Positions 61,725-64,000 of a stretch of DNA of 64,000 nt are shown piece by piece (position 1 is the first letter of the stretch; each line of letters begins with the position of its first letter). The DNA comes from Sphingobium cupriresistens (GTDB lineage: Bacteria; Pseudomonadota; Alphaproteobacteria; Sphingomonadales; Sphingomonadaceae). The DNA lies in assembly GCF_004152865.1 (NCBI RefSeq), contig NZ_SEOO01000015.1:38402-102401 (forward strand). Direction: 5' to 3'. The notes below the pieces were generated by a model, which was not told where the DNA came from, searched no databases, and saw nothing but the letters and a program-made list of their open reading frames with translations. The translations under genes were made by a program, and so were the position numbers.

Positions 61725-64000
61725 GTGAAAGCGCGCCTGTTTTGCTGGATGATCGCCATGGCCGGGACGGCGCTGACGCCCGTGATCGCGCCCGTGGCGC
61801 AGGCCGAGGATGGCTATGATCTGTGGTTGCGTTATGCGCCCGCGGATCAGGTCCGCAAGCCCGGATTGGCGGCCCATGCGACCGCTATCGTGGCGGCCGG
61901 AACCAGCCCCACCCTGACCATCGCGACGCACGAATTGCAGCGGGGGATTGCTGGCATGACCGGCGCTACCCCGACCGTGTCGGCAACCATGCAGCAAGGC
62001 GCGCTGTGGCTGGCGACGCCGACATCGGCCCCTGCCCTGCCGGTCAAGACGGATGGCCTGGGCAGCGAGGGCTATGCGATTCGCACTACGATGATCGACT
62101 GCAAGGCGGTCACACTGATCGCCGCGAACAGCGATATCGGCCTGCTCCACGGCGCCTATCATTGGCTGCGCCTCGCCCAGAGCGGGACAAGTCTCGACAA
62201 GCTCGACATACGCAGCGCACCCAAGATCGGCCTGCGCCTGCTCAATCATTGGGATAATCTCAATGGCACGGTCGAGCGCGGCTATGCCGGCCAGTCGATC
62301 TGGGACTGGTGGCGGCTGCCCGACTGGACAGGGCCGCGCTACACCGACTATGCCCGCGCCAACGCCTCGATCGGCATCAACGGCACGGTTCTCAACAATG
62401 TGAACGCGAAGGCGGACAGCCTGACCGCGCCCTATATCGCCAAGGCGGCAGCATTGGCGGATGTCTTCCGTCCCTATGGGATCAAAGTCTATCTGTCGGT
62501 CAAATGGACCGCGCCGATGGAACTGGACGGCCTCAAGACCGCCGACCCGCTCGATCCGGCCGTCGCTGCCTGGTGGAAAGCCAAGGCCGACGAAATCTAC
62601 AAGGCGATTCCCGATTTCGGCGGTTTCCTGGTCAAGGCCAATAGCGAGGGCCAGCCGGGGCCGCAGGATTATCAACGCACCCATGCCGATGGCGCGAACA
62701 TGCTGGCGGCGGCGGTGAAGGCGCATGGCGGCATCGTGATGTGGCGCGCCTTTGTCTACGCCCATGACAATCCCGACGATCGCGCCAAACAGGCCTATAG
62801 CGACTTCAAGCCGCTGGACGGCAAATTCGCCGACAATGTGATCGTGCAGGTGAAGAATGGCGCGATCGATTTCCAGCCGCGCGAACCCTTCCATCCCTTG
62901 TTCGGCGCAATGCCCAAGACGCCGCTGATGATGGAATTCCAGATCACCAAGGAATATCTGGGCCAGTCGACGCACCTCACCTATCTCGGCCCGTTGTTCG
63001 AGGAAGTGCTGGACGCCGACACCTATGCGAAGGGCAAGGGGTCGACGGTCGCCAAGGTGATCGACGGGTCGCTGGACGGCCACAAGCTGACGGGCATCGC
63101 CGGCGTCGCCAATATCGGCGTCGATCGCGACTGGAACGGGTCGATCTTCAATCAGGCGGACTGGTATGCCTTTGGCCGCCTCGCCTGGGACACCAGCCTG
63201 TCGGCGCAGGACATTGCAAAAGAATGGGCGGAGATGACCTTCTCTCCCGACCAGAAGGTCGTGCAGCCAATCGTCAAGATGATGATGGGATCGCGCGAGG
63301 CGGCGGTCGATTATATGACGCCGCTGGGCCTGACGCATGTCATGGACACCGGCCATCATTATGGCCCCGGCCCCTGGGTTTCCGATCTGGCCCGGCCCGA
63401 ATGGAACCCGGTCTATTATCATAAGGCGGATGCGAACGGCATCGGCTTCGACCGGACGAAGACGGGCAGCGACGCGGTCGGCCAATATGCGCCGCCAGTC
63501 GCGAAGATGTGGGCTAATGTGAAAACCACGCCGGAGCGCGACCTGCTCTGGTTCCATCATGTGCCGTGGGATTATCGCCTGTCATCGGGCGAGACAGTGT
63601 GGGACGGCCTGATCCATCGCTATGACAACGGGGTCCGCTATGTCGCGGATATGCAAACGACTTGGGCGTCGCTCAAACCCTATGTCGATGCGGAGCGGTT
63701 TGCGGAGACGCAGGCCTTCCTGACCATTCAGCATCGCGAGGCGCAATGGTGGCGCGACGCCAGCATCGCCTATTTCCAGTCGGTGTCGAAACGCCCCCTG
63801 CCCGCCGGATCAGCCGCACCCGCCCATGATTTGCAGTGGTACAAGGCGCTGGAATTCCCCTATGCGCCGGGCCTGTGGATGTCAGAGCTAATTGGCATGG
63901 TTCTGTCAGCGGTAAATGTCATCACGGCCAAGCTATTGCGACTGCCCTTCCGAAAGGCCCTCGCCGAACACCCATTCGGCGAACAGCGGACGCAAGTCCC
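61725..64000 (+). CDS. aguA: Alpha-glucuronidase, GH67, open at window end
   Basis: 758 codons are open from GTG 61725 (GGGAGAGG ribosome site) to the window edge. A signal peptide (MKARLFCWMIAMAGTALTPV, cleaved near AQA) directs export to the periplasm. GH67 features: NHWDNLNGTVERGYAGQSIW near residue 170, the general-acid motif GFLVKANSEGQPGPQDYQR (about 304-322), QVKNGAIDFQPREPFHPLF, and MMEFQITKEYLGQ with the second acid. It removes (4-O-methyl)glucuronate from xylo-oligosaccharides. The usual family end falls near WYKALEFPYAPGL (about residue 705), but the frame continues 45 further codons without a stop. Confidence 0.93.
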   Translation, partial: MKARLFCWMIAMAGTALTPVIAPVAQAEDGYDLWLRYAPADQVRKPGLAAHATAIVAAGTSPTLTIATHELQRGIAGMTGATPTVSATMQQGALWLATPTSAPALPVKTDGLGSEGYAIRTTMIDCKAVTLIAANSDIGLLHGAYHWLRLAQSGTSLDKLDIRSAPKIGLRLLNHWDNLNGTVERGYAGQSIWDWWRLPDWTGPRYTDYARANASIGINGTVLNNVNAKADSLTAPYIAKAAALADVFRPYGIKVYLSVKWTAPMELDGLKTADPLDPAVAAWWKAKADEIYKAIPDFGGFLVKANSEGQPGPQDYQRTHADGANMLAAAVKAHGGIVMWRAFVYAHDNPDDRAKQAYSDFKPLDGKFADNVIVQVKNGAIDFQPREPFHPLFGAMPKTPLMMEFQITKEYLGQSTHLTYLGPLFEEVLDADTYAKGKGSTVAKVIDGSLDGHKLTGIAGVANIGVDRDWNGSIFNQADWYAFGRLAWDTSLSAQDIAKEWAEMTFSPDQKVVQPIVKMMMGSREAAVDYMTPLGLTHVMDTGHHYGPGPWVSDLARPEWNPVYYHKADANGIGFDRTKTGSDAVGQYAPPVAKMWANVKTTPERDLLWFHHVPWDYRLSSGETVWDGLIHRYDNGVRYVADMQTTWASLKPYVDAERFAETQAFLTIQHREAQWWRDASIAYFQSVSKRPLPAGSAAPAHDLQWYKALEFPYAPGLWMSELIGMVLSAVNVITAKLLRLPFRKALAEHPFGEQRTQV

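Overview
The window is GC-rich, densely coding DNA that looks like a Sphingomonadaceae genome (Sphingobium, Novosphingobium or Sphingomonas type). The evidence is three TonB-dependent receptors with sphingomonad-style signal peptides, a mannonate dehydratase whose catalytic residues follow the Novosphingobium ManD pattern with a +1 offset, and a glucuronoxylan locus of the type common in this family. No rRNA, tRNA, CRISPR array, transposase or integrase is visible. Genus level is inference.

Positions 1 to about 42,350 form a large catabolic region for an unidentified organic substrate, probably hydrophobic and aromatic or alicyclic, handled as CoA thioesters. It contains: a minus-strand beta-oxidation-like operon (acyl-CoA dehydrogenase, PaaG-like isomerase, metallo-beta-lactamase-fold hydrolase, a Cys-less double DUF35 protein and two thiolase-fold proteins without the nucleophilic Cys); a divergent plus-strand operon (amidohydrolase, acyl-CoA ligase, alpha/beta hydrolase, thiolase); a minus-strand operon in which a three-gene cassette (lipocalin-like protein, APH-family kinase, about 170-residue helical protein) occurs twice in tandem, followed by an MmgE/PrpD protein and a zinc alcohol dehydrogenase; a TonB receptor, an aldehyde dehydrogenase, a cytochrome P450 and a MerR regulator; a Rieske oxygenase, an SDR and a second TonB receptor; a divergent second Rieske oxygenase with a phthalate-dioxygenase-type reductase, an MFS carrier, a GMC oxidoreductase and an aldehyde dehydrogenase; a LysR-type regulator with two N-terminal helix-turn-helix domains; and an acyl-CoA dehydrogenase, a YCII protein, a CaiB-type CoA transferase and a FadR-type GntR regulator. 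Four promoters here share a TGGTCC[G/T]ACC motif that fits the GntR regulator, so they may form one regulon.

Positions about 42,435 to 47,837 look like ordinary chromosome: putA for proline catabolism, a divergent Lrp/AsnC regulator, and a secreted SGNH hydrolase.

Positions about 48,223 to 64,000 are a glucuronoxylan and hexuronate locus: a TonB receptor, fructuronate reductase, glucuronate isomerase, an MFS hexuronate carrier, mannonate dehydratase, two exported GH3 glycosidases, and a divergent GH67 alpha-glucuronidase that runs off the window end. The combined chemistry is import of glucuronoxylo-oligosaccharides, release of (methyl)glucuronate and xylose, then glucuronate to fructuronate to mannonate to 2-keto-3-deoxygluconate. 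Two LacI-type palindromes mark the receptor promoter and the GH3/GH67 divergent promoter.

The most unusual items are the duplicated kinase cassette (comparable in logic to the LvaA/LvaB hydroxyacyl-CoA kinase of levulinate catabolism), the degenerate thiolase/DUF35 set, and the double-HTH LysR regulator.
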